64,000 bases of DNA, from positions 1,706,688 through 1,770,687 of the forward strand of contig NZ_LT635549.1 of assembly GCF_900120155.1 (NCBI RefSeq), in the 5' to 3' direction. A program made the position numbers and the translations under genes. Positions 26,744 through 35,677 of the stretch are shown here, one piece after another. The notes below the pieces were generated by a model. That model saw nothing but the letters and a program-made list of their open reading frames with translations. It made no database searches and was not told where the DNA came from. This DNA is from Clostridium sp. Marseille-P3244 (GTDB lineage: Bacteria > Bacillota > Clostridia > Lachnospirales > Lachnospiraceae). The number at the start of each line of letters is the position of its first letter. The stretch's first letter is position 1.

Positions 26744-27178
26744 ATGGGAAGACGCAGATTAAAAGACTTTATTGATAAAACAATGATCCGTTTTCTGGTC
26801 GTAGGGGTGATCAATACGATCGTCGGAACAGGGACAATGTTTCTTTTGTATAATGTCGTTGGATGTAATTACTGGGTATCCAGCGCAGGTAATTATGTTG
26901 TCGGAAGCATTGTAAGCTATTTTTTAAATAAATATTTTACATTCCAGAACAGGACCAGATCGTTTGCCATGATCGTAAAGTTTATAGCGAATATTTCCCT
27001 GTGTTATCTGATCGCGTATGGGGCGGCAAAACCTTTCATCAGGTGGGTGTTCTCAGGAGCAGCTGTAAGGATCCAGGAAAATGTGGCGATGCTGTTGGGA
27101 ATGTGTATATTTGTGGGGTTGAATTACCTGGGACAAAGATTTTTTGTGTTTGCCCGGACTGGTGACGGAGAAAAATAA
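26744..27178 (+). CDS. GtrA-like membrane protein
   Basis: 144 residues with four hydrophobic helices. MIRFLVVGVINTIVGTGTMF, SYFLNKYFTFQNR and LNYLGQRFFVF are typical of GtrA/PF04138 proteins. GtrA is thought to flip polyprenyl-phosphate sugars made by GtrB-type enzymes, such as the one at 12251, to the outer face of the membrane. RBS AAGGA is weak but well placed. It is the last intact gene of the second polysaccharide block, followed by a remnant acyltransferase. Confidence 0.85.
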   Translation: MGRRRLKDFIDKTMIRFLVVGVINTIVGTGTMFLLYNVVGCNYWVSSAGNYVVGSIVSYFLNKYFTFQNRTRSFAMIVKFIANISLCYLIAYGAAKPFIRWVFSGAAVRIQENVAMLLGMCIFVGLNYLGQRFFVFARTGDGEK

Positions 27179-27258
27179 ATTTTTTCATTTTGTATATTCT
27201 TGATCTCTGTATGGACAAAAGAGTGATATTGGAGACATTGTGAGGTGGAAAAAATAGT

Positions 27259-27798
27259 GTGAAACAAAGAAATATTAATTTAGATCTGATCAGATGTATT
27301 GCTGTCCTTTTTGTAATATCAGTGCATTTTTGTCTCAATATAGGTTTTTATGAACTTCCTTGTGAAAGCATTATCCTTGTTGGTCTGATCGTTCTGTTTG
27401 GGATTTTTAACTATTACAGAAGTTACGATGGCACATTTGACTGGATCGCAGTCAATAATTATCAGGGGATTCAGACAGTAATAATTTCTGTGCTGCTTTT
27501 CAGAATATTATCTGCGGTTCCTTTAAAAAATTGTCCTAATATAATAACAGAAGGAATTCAGATCATATCGGAATTATCCCTGGGGATATATCTTGCTTCA
27601 AATATTTCTGACAGACTTATATACCCGATACTGATAGAACATGTTACTGAAGCGGTACGGAGGATTGATTATTTACCCATTATGGTCATGTGTTCTTTTG
27701 GGATAGCATTGATTATTTCATTTTTTGTATATAAAATTTATCAGATCTTGGAAATAATAGTCAATTATATAAGACAAAAATACGTAAAAATCTCTTGA
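27259..27798 (+). pseudogene. Internally deleted acyltransferase-3 remnant
   Basis: 179 residues in an open frame from GTG 27259 (GAGGTGG upstream). The N-terminus INLDLIRCIAVLFVISVHF is the start of the OafA/WecH acyltransferase-3 family, including the catalytic His. After about residue 36 the sequence jumps to what looks like the family's C-terminal third (NYQGIQTVIISVLLFRIL, ISELSLGIYLASN). The family is normally 330-370 residues with ten membrane helices, so about half, the central part, is missing in frame. It was probably an O-acetyltransferase for the surface glycan and is now likely inactive. The deletion is inferred from family layout. Confidence 0.65.
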
Positions 27799-27823
27799 AT
27801 CCTGTCGTACTTTATTGTACCAT
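27795..27823 (+). promoter_or_regulatory. Possible sigma-A promoter for LCP gene
   Basis: TTGAAT (27795-27800), a 17-base spacer and TACCAT (27818-27823) lie 53 bases before the LCP start. The -35 is good and the -10 mediocre, so this is a weak candidate. Confidence 0.35.
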
Positions 27824-27876
27824 AAATAAGATACAGAGTAGAAAAGAAATCTTTATTTTAATTATAGGTGGAAAAA

Positions 27877-29217
27877 ATGTCAAAAAACAAAAGAAGGCGA
27901 GGACGCAGGAGGGCACGGGCCAAAAGAGGCAACTGGTTTACACGGATGAAGATGTGGAAGAGAGTGCTGCTTATTCTTGGTTGTGTCCTGCTCTGTGTAA
28001 TATTCGGCGCAGTGGCCTATGTATATGCCAAGTGGAGCAAGATCGATACCCAGGAGATTAAGGCAGAAGATCTTATCATCAACGAAGAAGTAAAGAAAAA
28101 TAAAGAAGTGGATCTTGGAGAGGGATATACAAATGTGGCGCTGTTCGGCGTAGATTCCCGTGACGGAAATCTGGGAGAAGGAAACCGGACAGACTGTATC
28201 ATTGTCGCGAGCCTGAATAACGAGACAAAGGAGATCAAGATGGTCTCGGTATACCGGGACACTCTTCTGGATCTGTCCGAGGGAACTTATCAGAAGTGTA
28301 ATGCCGCATATAGTTACGGCGGACCGGTGATGGCTATCAATATGCTGAATATGAATCTGGATCTTGATATTGAAGATTACGTTACCGTTGATTTCGGCGC
28401 GATAGCGGATACTATTGATCTGCTCGGCGGTGTAGAGATCGAGGTGACAGAAGAAGAGCTCCCATATATCAATAATTATATTCCGGAGACGGCCAAGTCG
28501 GCGGTAAAAACGCCGAAACTTCTTGAAAGTGCGGGACTGCAGCTGCTTGACGGAACACAGGCGACCACCTATGCGCGTATCCGCTCGACAGCCGGTGGAG
28601 ATTTTACGCGGACAGAACGGCAGAGGCTTGTGATTGAAAAGATGTTTGAAAAGGCAAAACAGGCTGACCTGAAAACGCTTAATGCTATTATCGACAGAGT
28701 ATTTCCACAAGTATCCACAAGCTTTACACTAACGGAGATTTTGAACTATGCCTCCGCTTACAGTGAATACACTCTGGTAGGTAATATGGGATTCCCTCAG
28801 GATAATTATACAGACATGCTTTCTGAGATCGGAAGTGTTGTGGTTCCTGATGATCTTGTATCTAATGTGACAAAGCTTCATGAGTTCCTGTTCGGTACAA
28901 CAGGATACACACCTTCTTCAACGGTACAGACTGTGAGCAGTAATATTACTTATACCGCAAATACGACACAGTCTTCCTCAGAAGAGACCTATGATGACGG
29001 AAGCGTGGATGACGGAAGCTATGATGATTCCGGCGCAGGCACCACTTATGATGAAATCTATGTAGATCCGGGAACGGATACTGGTGAGACTCCGGAATCG
29101 ACGCCACCAGCGGAACCGACGGTTCCCCCTGAAACTACACCCGATCCGGGCGGGGATCCGGGAAGCGGAACGGATCCCGGTACAGATCCAGGAACAGGAG
29201 AACAGACCGGGACATAA
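27877..29217 (+). CDS. LytR-CpsA-Psr (LCP) family glycopolymer transferase
   Basis: About 446 residues. A basic cytosolic N-terminus (residues 1-28) and one membrane helix (about 30-52) precede the extracellular LCP domain: VALFGVDSRDGNLGEGNRTD, MVSVYRDTLLDL, VDFGAIADTIDLLGGVEI, TYARIRSTAGGDFTRTERQR. These Asp and Arg residues bind the polyprenyl pyrophosphate. LCP enzymes ligate lipid-linked glycopolymers to peptidoglycan, so this is the likely last step for the polymer made upstream. The C-terminal ~90 residues are a Ser/Thr/Asp- then Pro/Gly/Thr-rich tail. ATG 27877 is chosen because the in-frame GTG at 27868 is part of the RBS AGGTGG. Confidence 0.92.
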   Translation: MSKNKRRRGRRRARAKRGNWFTRMKMWKRVLLILGCVLLCVIFGAVAYVYAKWSKIDTQEIKAEDLIINEEVKKNKEVDLGEGYTNVALFGVDSRDGNLGEGNRTDCIIVASLNNETKEIKMVSVYRDTLLDLSEGTYQKCNAAYSYGGPVMAINMLNMNLDLDIEDYVTVDFGAIADTIDLLGGVEIEVTEEELPYINNYIPETAKSAVKTPKLLESAGLQLLDGTQATTYARIRSTAGGDFTRTERQRLVIEKMFEKAKQADLKTLNAIIDRVFPQVSTSFTLTEILNYASAYSEYTLVGNMGFPQDNYTDMLSEIGSVVVPDDLVSNVTKLHEFLFGTTGYTPSSTVQTVSSNITYTANTTQSSSEETYDDGSVDDGSYDDSGAGTTYDEIYVDPGTDTGETPESTPPAEPTVPPETTPDPGGDPGSGTDPGTDPGTGEQTGT

Positions 29218-29313
29218 AAGTCCACATTCAGAGTATCAATGGATAAAGCTAGTTAATAGGCCGGCTTTTTAGAAGCGGCTGAGGCAAGTAATAAAAACAG
29301 GCGAGGTATTTAG

Positions 29314-30780
29314 ATGAAAAGATTATTAAAGAAACTGGCCGGAATGATCCTGGCGGTATGTCTTATGGTCCCGATGCTGGGAACAGTCGTGTTTGCGGCG
29401 GACGGTGTACTCATGTTTTCGGATCCTTCTACAAAGGTAGGAGAAAATGTAAGTATTGACCTGGTGGTGCAGAGCAGTGACGGGAGCACAGTAGGAAATG
29501 TAAGTGTGACGATGGCGTATGACACTTCAGCCCTGGAATTTGTCAGTGGAGACGGATTTACTGCTGACGGCAGCGGGACACTGACATATTCAGGTACAGG
29601 CAGCAGTTCAGAACTGCGTGCCACTATGACTTTCCGGGCCTTGACGGCGACGGATACATCACTGTCAGTAAGCAGCAGTTCGGCCGCGCTTTCATCCGGC
29701 GAAACGCTGAACCTGGAGCAGGGATCTTCAGCAATTTCTATCGCCGCGGCGGATGATGGGACCACGAGTGTGGAGCCGACTGCAACTTCCGGAACAACAT
29801 CTTCAGCTACAGATATTGTGGTCTCGGTAGATGGCACAGATTATAATTTTTCTGAAGCATTTACAACGGCTGATATTCCGGAAGGTTATACTGAGACAAC
29901 AATGACGTTTCATGGCGAGGAGAGGAAATTTGTTGTAAATGAAGCGGAAGTCTATCTTGGATATCTGGTAGATGATTCAGGCGCGGGAAGTTTCTTCCTC
30001 TTTGATACGGAGAACGCCACATTTCTTCCCTATATGGAACTCAATATTTCTGATACGACCTCTATTATACCGTTGGACGGTACAGAAATTACTACAATGC
30101 CGGACAATTATCAGGAAGTGGATATTGATATCAGCCTCAATGGCGAAGGCAGGGCCTATAAAGGCTGGAGCGATCCGGAAAACAGCCGGTATTATTTCAT
30201 TTATGCGTTGAATACGAGGACCGGTTCCGAAGGACTCTATCAGTATGATACGGAAGACGGGACGTATCAATATTTCGAAGCACCGGAACAGACAGAAGAA
30301 GATACAGCAGAGCCCACATTTCTGGACAGACTGGGCAGCTATATCAGCAGTCACATGATGCTTGTCCTGGTCGCGACAGTGGCAGTATTTCTTCTCCTGC
30401 TGATCTTTATGATTGTGTTCGCGGTTAAGCTTGTACACCGGAATCAGGAACTGGATGACCTGTATGATGAATATGATATTCCGTTTGACGACGAAGAAGA
30501 CTCAAAGGAATCCGGCGGAAGATCATCACAGTCAGATGAGAAAGACTTATATGAAGATGACGAATACAGTGATGACGATTATGAAGACACCGGTTATGAT
30601 GACGACGAATACGATGATGACGATTATGATGATTATGATGACGACGATTATGATGAGGATATCGACGACGAGGATGATTACGATGATGAGCCGGCAGACA
30701 GGAAAATGAGTTCCCGAAAGGAAAAGAAGAAAGACTCTTCCGGAGATGATGATTTTGATATTAATTTTGTAGATCTGTAA
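29314..30780 (+). CDS. Cohesin-domain membrane protein with acidic cytosolic tail
   Basis: 488 residues. A signal peptide (KKLAGMILAVCLMVPMLG, ending near VVFAAD) is followed by a cohesin-like domain at about residues 29-145 (FSDPSTKVGENVSIDLVV, VSVTMAYDTSALEFVSGDGF). A second extracellular region of ~160 residues that I do not recognise follows. One membrane helix lies near residues 350-375 (MMLVLVATVAVFLLLLIF), then KLVHRNQELDD and a cytosolic tail of ~110 residues that is mostly Asp, Glu and Tyr, ending in a Lys-rich patch and DINFVDL. Cohesin domains bind dockerins in cellulosomes but also occur in other surface proteins. No dockerin protein is seen here. Function unknown. Confidence 0.75.
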   Translation: MKRLLKKLAGMILAVCLMVPMLGTVVFAADGVLMFSDPSTKVGENVSIDLVVQSSDGSTVGNVSVTMAYDTSALEFVSGDGFTADGSGTLTYSGTGSSSELRATMTFRALTATDTSLSVSSSSAALSSGETLNLEQGSSAISIAAADDGTTSVEPTATSGTTSSATDIVVSVDGTDYNFSEAFTTADIPEGYTETTMTFHGEERKFVVNEAEVYLGYLVDDSGAGSFFLFDTENATFLPYMELNISDTTSIIPLDGTEITTMPDNYQEVDIDISLNGEGRAYKGWSDPENSRYYFIYALNTRTGSEGLYQYDTEDGTYQYFEAPEQTEEDTAEPTFLDRLGSYISSHMMLVLVATVAVFLLLLIFMIVFAVKLVHRNQELDDLYDEYDIPFDDEEDSKESGGRSSQSDEKDLYEDDEYSDDDYEDTGYDDDEYDDDDYDDYDDDDYDEDIDDEDDYDDEPADRKMSSRKEKKKDSSGDDDFDINFVDL

Positions 30781-30791
30781 AACGGTAAGGC

Positions 30792-30847
30792 AGAGGCAGG
30801 AATGCCGGAGGATATGAAAGGATATCACCGGGGACCTGCCTCTTTTT
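30792..30847 (+). terminator. Intrinsic terminator after cohesin-domain gene
   Basis: AGAGGCAGG (30792-30800) pairs with CCTGCCTCT (30835-30843), followed by TTTTC. It separates the cohesin-domain gene from the HtrA protease gene. Confidence 0.8.
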
Positions 30848-30938
30848 CAATGATTGTTAATGGATTAAACACAATTTTATCACAAAGGAAAGCTATGATA
30901 AGATCGTAAAAAGAAATAAATAGAAAGCGGGTAATCAT

Positions 30939-32243
30939 ATGGATAATCAATATAATTATTATAATCCTGACGGGAATTATTATAGTGGCGGACAGCCAGG
31001 GCCCCGGCCTGAGCAAAATCCGCCGAAAAAAGAAAAAAAGGGACATAAAGGCATCCCCAAAGCAGTGGCGGTGACAGGGCTCGCGATCTTGTTCGGTATT
31101 GTTTCAAGCGGGGTTTTCCTGACATCCAACATTATAGGAAGCAGGATACTGGGATTGAACAGCTCAAATGAAAGTACTTCCGCTTCTTCCGACAAAGTGA
31201 GCAACGGAACCGCGTTGTCCAAATCTTCCAGCGTTGTTACTTCGGATGTGTCTGAGGTAGTAGACAAGGTAATGCCCTCTATTGTTTCAATTACAAACAT
31301 GTCTGTCGAGGAAGTTCAGAGCTTCTTTGGCGGCACATACCAGAGACAGAGCGAAGGAGCAGGTACGGGCATTATTATCGGGAAAAATGATTCGGAGCTT
31401 CTGATCGTGACAAATAATCATGTCGTGGAAGGAAGCGAGACGCTTACAGTTACCTTTACGGATGAGACCAGCGTGGACGCGAATATAAAAGGAACAGATT
31501 CTGCCTATGATATTGCTGTTATCGCGGTGCCGCTGGATTCAATATCAGATGACACATTGAATGCTGTATCAGTAGCGACTCTGGGAGATTCCACTCAGCT
31601 GAAAGTGGGAGAGCCTGCCATTGCTATTGGAAATGCCCTCGGTTATGGACAGTCTGTGACAGTCGGTGTAATCAGCGCTCTGGACCGTTCCGTTGCGACG
31701 ACCGACAGTCAGACAGGAGAGATGACAGAGAACAGTGTTAAACTGATCCAGACAGACGCGGCGATCAACGGAGGCAACAGTGGCGGACCTCTGGTCAATG
31801 TCAATGGCGAAGTGATTGGGATCAACTCTGCGAAACTGATCGGCGAAAGCGTGGAAGGTATCGGATATGCTATTCCCATCAGTGATGTGGCTGATCTGAT
31901 CCAGAATCTGATGAATCAGGAAACAAAGACCAAAGTTGATGAGGCTGACCGCGGCATGATCGGGATCACAGGAATCAGTGTTTCAGACGCGTTTTCACAG
32001 CAGATCGATATGCCGGCAGGTGTTTATGTGACAGAGGTTACATCAGGCGGCGGAGCGGACAGAGCGGGAATGACAAAAGGATGCATTATTACGGCAATCA
32101 ATGGAAGCTCTGTGGACAGCATGGAAGCTCTGCAGGGACAGTTGGAGTATTACGCGAAGGGAGATACGGTGTCGCTTACCATACAGATCCCGCAGACTAA
32201 CGGGGAATATGAAGAAAACACAGTAGATGTGACTCTGGGATAA
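30939..32243 (+). CDS. htrA: HtrA/DegP-type serine protease with PDZ domain
   Basis: 434 residues. The cytosolic N-terminus is Asn/Tyr/Pro-rich then Lys-rich (residues 1-45), followed by one membrane helix (about 46-68) and a Ser-rich linker. The trypsin-like domain carries the triad: His in VTNNHVVEG, Asp in SAYDIAVIAV, Ser in NGGNSGGPLV. One PDZ domain follows (about residues 335-430: AGVYVTEVTSGGGADRAGM). It degrades or chaperones misfolded exported proteins at the outer membrane face. It stands alone between two terminators. In Firmicutes such genes are often induced by envelope stress; no specific operator was recognised here. Confidence 0.93.
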   Translation: MDNQYNYYNPDGNYYSGGQPGPRPEQNPPKKEKKGHKGIPKAVAVTGLAILFGIVSSGVFLTSNIIGSRILGLNSSNESTSASSDKVSNGTALSKSSSVVTSDVSEVVDKVMPSIVSITNMSVEEVQSFFGGTYQRQSEGAGTGIIIGKNDSELLIVTNNHVVEGSETLTVTFTDETSVDANIKGTDSAYDIAVIAVPLDSISDDTLNAVSVATLGDSTQLKVGEPAIAIGNALGYGQSVTVGVISALDRSVATTDSQTGEMTENSVKLIQTDAAINGGNSGGPLVNVNGEVIGINSAKLIGESVEGIGYAIPISDVADLIQNLMNQETKTKVDEADRGMIGITGISVSDAFSQQIDMPAGVYVTEVTSGGGADRAGMTKGCIITAINGSSVDSMEALQGQLEYYAKGDTVSLTIQIPQTNGEYEENTVDVTLG

Positions 32244-32289
32244 AAGGAGAACAGGCCGAAGATAAAGAGCCGGAAAGTCAGGCAGAATG

Positions 32290-32327
32290 AGGCAGACTGT
32301 TCACGTAAGTGGGCAGCCTGCCTTTTT
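32290..32327 (+). terminator. Intrinsic terminator after htrA
   Basis: AGGCAG-A-CTG (32290-32299) pairs with CAG-C-CTGCCT ending at 32323, followed by TTTTT. It lies between htrA and the convergent cotJ operon; the stem could act for both strands, but the U-run serves the plus strand. Confidence 0.8.
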
Positions 32328-32352
32328 GTGATCTATAAAATGGCTCACATCA

Positions 32353-32949
32353 TTATTTGTCAAATTCCGGATTGAACGCGTAGAAGTTCCTGCTGTCCAG
32401 TTTGTCCTGCACGATGCGCAGACTCTCACCAAACCGCTGGTAGTGTACGATCTCACGCTGTCTTAAGAAACGGATGGGATCGGCTACTTCCGGATCTTTC
32501 ACAAGACGCAGGATATTGTCATATGTGGTCCTTGCCTTTTGTTCGGCGGCCAGATCTTCGTTCAGATCTGTGATGGGATCGCCTTTCGACTGGAACACTG
32601 TGGCTGTCCAGGGCATGCCGCTGGCGGCCTGAGGCCAGAGAGCGAGAGTGTGGTCCACATAATATTTGTCAAAGCCGGAACGCTCGATCTCCTCGGGTGT
32701 CAGGTCTTTCGTGAGCTGATAAACGATGGCGCAGATCATCTCCATGTGGGCAAGTTCTTCTGTACCTATGTCCGTGAGTGTCCCTGTTACTTCTTTGTAC
32801 GGCATTGTATATCTCTGTGAAAGATACCGCATGGAAGCGGCAAGCTCTCCGTCCGGCCCCCCAAACTGAGTGATAATGATCTGGGCGATCTTCGGATTTG
32901 TCTGTGTGATTTTTACCGGATACTGCAGTCTTTTTTCATAATTCCACAT
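32353..32949 (-). CDS. cotJC: Spore coat protein CotJC, manganese catalase family
   Basis: 198 residues. It has the ferritin-like manganese catalase fold: Glu/His ligands are visible in TEELAHMEMI and REIVHYQRF, with PYKEVTGTLTDIGTEE before the first set. CotJC proteins are spore-coat or coat-associated members shorter than full manganese catalases (~270 residues), consistent with this length. It is the third gene of cotJABC, 3 bases after cotJB. In Bacillus subtilis the operon is transcribed by sigma-E in the mother cell; the sigE gene is elsewhere in this window. A role in peroxide protection or coat assembly is inferred. Confidence 0.92.
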   Translation of the reverse strand: MWNYEKRLQYPVKITQTNPKIAQIIITQFGGPDGELAASMRYLSQRYTMPYKEVTGTLTDIGTEELAHMEMICAIVYQLTKDLTPEEIERSGFDKYYVDHTLALWPQAASGMPWTATVFQSKGDPITDLNEDLAAEQKARTTYDNILRLVKDPEVADPIRFLRQREIVHYQRFGESLRIVQDKLDSRNFYAFNPEFDK

Positions 32950-32952
32950 AGA

Positions 32953-33225
32953 TCAGCACCCTCCTTCCTGCCATGGCCATGGCTCATTGATCCAGTTCCA
33001 GCGCTCGGTGCAGGACTGATCCGCTGTATCGATGGTAAGCGGACCGTAGGCCGCCGCGTATTCTTTCAGAGCATGGTTGCGTTTGCGGCTCATTTCCTGG
33101 AAATATACCAGTGCCTCCTGGTCACAGGGATGGGTATCGAGATACAATTTGACTTCATCTACCGCGAAGCTGACCTGATTGATATGATTCATCAGCTGCC
33201 GCCGGTTCATTGTGTGATTGTTCAT
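32953..33225 (-). CDS. cotJB: Spore coat protein CotJB
   Basis: About 90 residues, the usual size. LMNHINQVSFAVDEVKLYLD, THPCDQEALVYFQ and YGPLTID are characteristic of CotJB, and the C-terminus WNWINEPWPWQEGGC is Trp-rich as in the family. ATG 33225 is preceded by GGGGGAAGG and overlaps the cotJA stop by four bases (ATGA); the frame extends upstream to 33285 but without family similarity. Required with CotJA and CotJC for the CotJ complex in the spore coat. Confidence 0.92.
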   Translation of the reverse strand: MNNHTMNRRQLMNHINQVSFAVDEVKLYLDTHPCDQEALVYFQEMSRKRNHALKEYAAAYGPLTIDTADQSCTERWNWINEPWPWQEGGC

Positions 33226-33479
33226 CTGTGCCTTCCCCCTCTCCCCAGGAACGGTTTGTCGAGTTCCTGAAAAATAGTTCCACATTCCAGAGCTTTACAT
33301 GGTTCATAAATATCCTGCCATTTTTGCCACGGGACATAGGCCATGGCGATGGCAGTTCCTTCCGGGAAAAAATCATGGGTGTCAGGGCAGCCGTCCATTC
33401 TGCGGGGACGGGCAGCAGCAGAAGGCATGCCCTGCACAGGACGGCGCATATAGCGCATATTGTTCTGACAGTTTGCCAT
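33222..33479 (-). CDS. cotJA: Spore coat-associated protein CotJA
   Basis: 85 residues. The core AIAMAYVPWQKWQDIYEP and ECGTIFQELDKPFLG match CotJA. The N-terminal ~35 residues are Arg/Pro/Met/Cys-rich and variable. The RBS GAAAGGAG lies on the minus strand just upstream. First gene of cotJABC. The upstream ~80 bases on this strand are AT-rich and probably hold a sporulation-sigma promoter, but I could not align a convincing sigma-E consensus with the correct spacing. Confidence 0.9.
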   Translation of the reverse strand: MANCQNNMRYMRRPVQGMPSAAARPRRMDGCPDTHDFFPEGTAIAMAYVPWQKWQDIYEPCKALECGTIFQELDKPFLGRGGRHR

Positions 33480-33557
33480 TTTCGGCGTCTCCTTTCATAG
33501 GTCATAACTCAATATTATATTATGGTTTTCATTATGAGATGTGCGAAAAAAATTTCC

Positions 33558-33586
33558 TTTACAATTCACAGTAAATTATATATAAT
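33558..33586 (+). promoter_or_regulatory. Strong sigma-A promoter of tRNA-Pro
   Basis: TTTACA (33558-33563), a 17-base spacer and a perfect TATAAT (33581-33586) end 11 bases before the tRNA. The asnB gene begins 116 bases after the tRNA with no obvious terminator between, so this promoter may also supply asnB transcription. Confidence 0.8.
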
Positions 33587-33597
33587 GTATTAGTCGG

Positions 33598-33672
33598 CGG
33601 GGTGTGGCTCAGTTTGGTTAGAGCGCACGGCTGGGGGCCGTGAGGTCGCAGGTTCGAATCCTGTCACCCCGA
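33598..33672 (+). tRNA. tRNA-Pro(GGG)
   Basis: The acceptor arms CGGGGTG and CACCCCG pair, with discriminator A. The anticodon stem CACGG/CCGTG encloses loop CTGGGGG with anticodon GGG, reading CCC/CCU proline codons. The T-arm GCAGGTTCGAATCCTGT is canonical and the D-arm has a normal GGTTA. The CCA end is not encoded (TCA follows). Confidence 0.95.
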
Positions 33673-33788
33673 TCAACAGATAATAATATGGATTATGGGC
33701 ATGATATTAAGTATAAGGGATCAGATCGGGTAAAGAGGGTTTTGCCGGGAACTGGTTCCTTATCTATTATGAGCAAGGAGATTGTACT

Positions 33789-35669
33789 ATGTGCGGATTC
33801 GCAGGATTCATCGGTGAAGTAGAAGACAGAGAACAGGTGCTGGTCAATATGATGAACACGATTATACACAGAGGACCGGACAGTGAGGGAAAGTATGTGG
33901 ATGATGACGCGGCCCTTGGATTCAGAAGGCTGAGCATTATTGATCTTTCTTCTGTCGGAGACCAGCCTCTTTATAATGAGGATCGGAGCATGGTCCTTGT
34001 ATTTAACGGGGAGATCTACAATTATCAGGAACTCCGCGGGGAACTGGCGGAAGCGGGGCATACGTTTGTATCAAACACAGATTCGGAAACGCTGATCCAT
34101 GGATATGAAGAGTGGGGAGAAAATCTGGTGGACAGGCTCCGGGGAATGTATGCGTTCGTTATCTGGGATATCAAAAAGAAACGGCTTTTTGGCGCAAGGG
34201 ACATATTTGGGATCAAACCGCTCTACTATGCGCATATGAACGGAACACTACTGTTTGCGTCGGAGATCAAGGCTTTTATGGAACATCCGAAATTTGACAA
34301 GATCTTTAATGAGGACGCGCTCGGGAACTATCTGTCTTTCCAGTTCGTGCCCACAAATGAAACATTTTTTAAAGGGGTGTTCTGCCTTCAGCCCGGGCAT
34401 TATTTTGTCTATGACAACGGGGAGATGAAGATCACCCGGTACTTTGAGCCTGATTTTAGAGGAGACAGCGAGAAGTCTTTCGAGGAAGTTGTGGATGAAG
34501 TAGAAGCCGTCATGAAAGAGTCTGTGGAAAAGCACAAGATCAGTGATGTGGAAGTGGCATCCTATCTGTCCAGCGGCGTGGACTCCAGCTACCTGACTTA
34601 TCTCGGTCAGGTGGACCGTACGTTTACGGTAGGTTTTCATGAGGGGCAGTACAGTGAGATCCAGGACGCAAAGGAGTTTGCGGCCAGTATCAACATGAAG
34701 AATGACGCGAAGGTGATCACTCCGGACGAATACTGGGATAAGCTGTCAGATATTCAGTACTATATGGATGAGCCGGTGGCAGATCCTGCGGCAATCGCGT
34801 TGTATTTCTTGAGTGAGGAGGCCGCTAAAAAGGTGAAAGTGGTCCTGTCCGGCGAGGGATCGGACGAGCTGTTCGGCGGCTATAATATCTACTGTGAACC
34901 ATTGGAACACACGGCTTTTAACAAGATCCCGTTTGGGATCCGGCGTATGCTGGGGAAATTCGCTGAATACTGCATGCCCCATGGAATGAAGGGGAGAGGG
35001 TTCCTGATGCGTCATGGGAAAACACTGGAAGAGCGGTATTTTGCCAATGCCACTAATATTTTTACAGAACGGGAGGCAAACAAGATCCTGAAGAACGGAT
35101 GCAGGCCCGGCATACAGAAAGTGACACGACCTTTGTACGATCGAGTCCGGGATAAGGATCCGGTCACAAAAATGCAGTATGTGGATCTTCATCTGTGGCT
35201 GGTCCATGATATTCTGATGAAGGGTGACAAAATGGGGATGGCTAATTCTCTCGAGGTCCGTGTTCCCTTCCTGGACAAAAAGGTCCTGGAGCTGGCAGAG
35301 AGCCTTCCCCTTGACTATAAGGTGCGGCCGCCGAAGACCAAAGTGGCGCTCCGTGCCGCGGCGGAGAGAAGTATCCGGAGCAAGACAGCAGAGAAGAAGA
35401 AACTGGGCTTCCCGATCCCGATCAGGGTGTGGCTCAGAGAGGAAAAATATTACAACAGAGTTCGTGCGATGTTTGCTTCTTCAGCTGCCAAGAAATTTTT
35501 TAATACGGATATCCTTTTGAAAATGCTGGAAGATCACAGGGATGGAAAAAATACCAACGAAAAGACAGATGACAGCCGGAAGATCTGGACCGTCTATATC
35601 TTCCTCGTCTGGTATGACAGATTCTTTGAGCACGGGAAACCGATACATCCGTCTATGAATGCAAGATAG
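33789..35669 (+). CDS. asnB: Asparagine synthase (glutamine-hydrolysing)
   Basis: 626 residues. It makes asparagine from aspartate, glutamine and ATP in the cytosol. The N-terminal class II glutaminase domain starts MCGFAGFIGE with catalytic Cys2 and has IIHRGPDSEGKY and LVFNGEIYNYQELR. The synthetase domain has the ATP-binding SSGVDSSYLTYL, VVLSGEGSDELFGGYNIY and LEVRVPFLDKKV. Length is normal for the family. The start is fixed by the need for Cys2. It follows tRNA-Pro by 116 bases, and FtsW-family gene follows 8 bases later. Confidence 0.95.
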   Translation: MCGFAGFIGEVEDREQVLVNMMNTIIHRGPDSEGKYVDDDAALGFRRLSIIDLSSVGDQPLYNEDRSMVLVFNGEIYNYQELRGELAEAGHTFVSNTDSETLIHGYEEWGENLVDRLRGMYAFVIWDIKKKRLFGARDIFGIKPLYYAHMNGTLLFASEIKAFMEHPKFDKIFNEDALGNYLSFQFVPTNETFFKGVFCLQPGHYFVYDNGEMKITRYFEPDFRGDSEKSFEEVVDEVEAVMKESVEKHKISDVEVASYLSSGVDSSYLTYLGQVDRTFTVGFHEGQYSEIQDAKEFAASINMKNDAKVITPDEYWDKLSDIQYYMDEPVADPAAIALYFLSEEAAKKVKVVLSGEGSDELFGGYNIYCEPLEHTAFNKIPFGIRRMLGKFAEYCMPHGMKGRGFLMRHGKTLEERYFANATNIFTEREANKILKNGCRPGIQKVTRPLYDRVRDKDPVTKMQYVDLHLWLVHDILMKGDKMGMANSLEVRVPFLDKKVLELAESLPLDYKVRPPKTKVALRAAAERSIRSKTAEKKKLGFPIPIRVWLREEKYYNRVRAMFASSAAKKFFNTDILLKMLEDHRDGKNTNEKTDDSRKIWTVYIFLVWYDRFFEHGKPIHPSMNAR

Positions 35670-35677
35670 GTGATGAT

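Noticed and set aside
30547-30828. Minus-strand frame encoding a run of Ile/Val residues opposite the acidic tail
   Set aside because: It is the antisense reading of GAT/GAC repeats and has no RBS or family match.
33598-33672. tRNA-Pro as an attachment site of a genomic island
   Set aside because: No integrase gene and no direct repeat of the tRNA 3' end were seen nearby; flanking genes look like chromosomal backbone.
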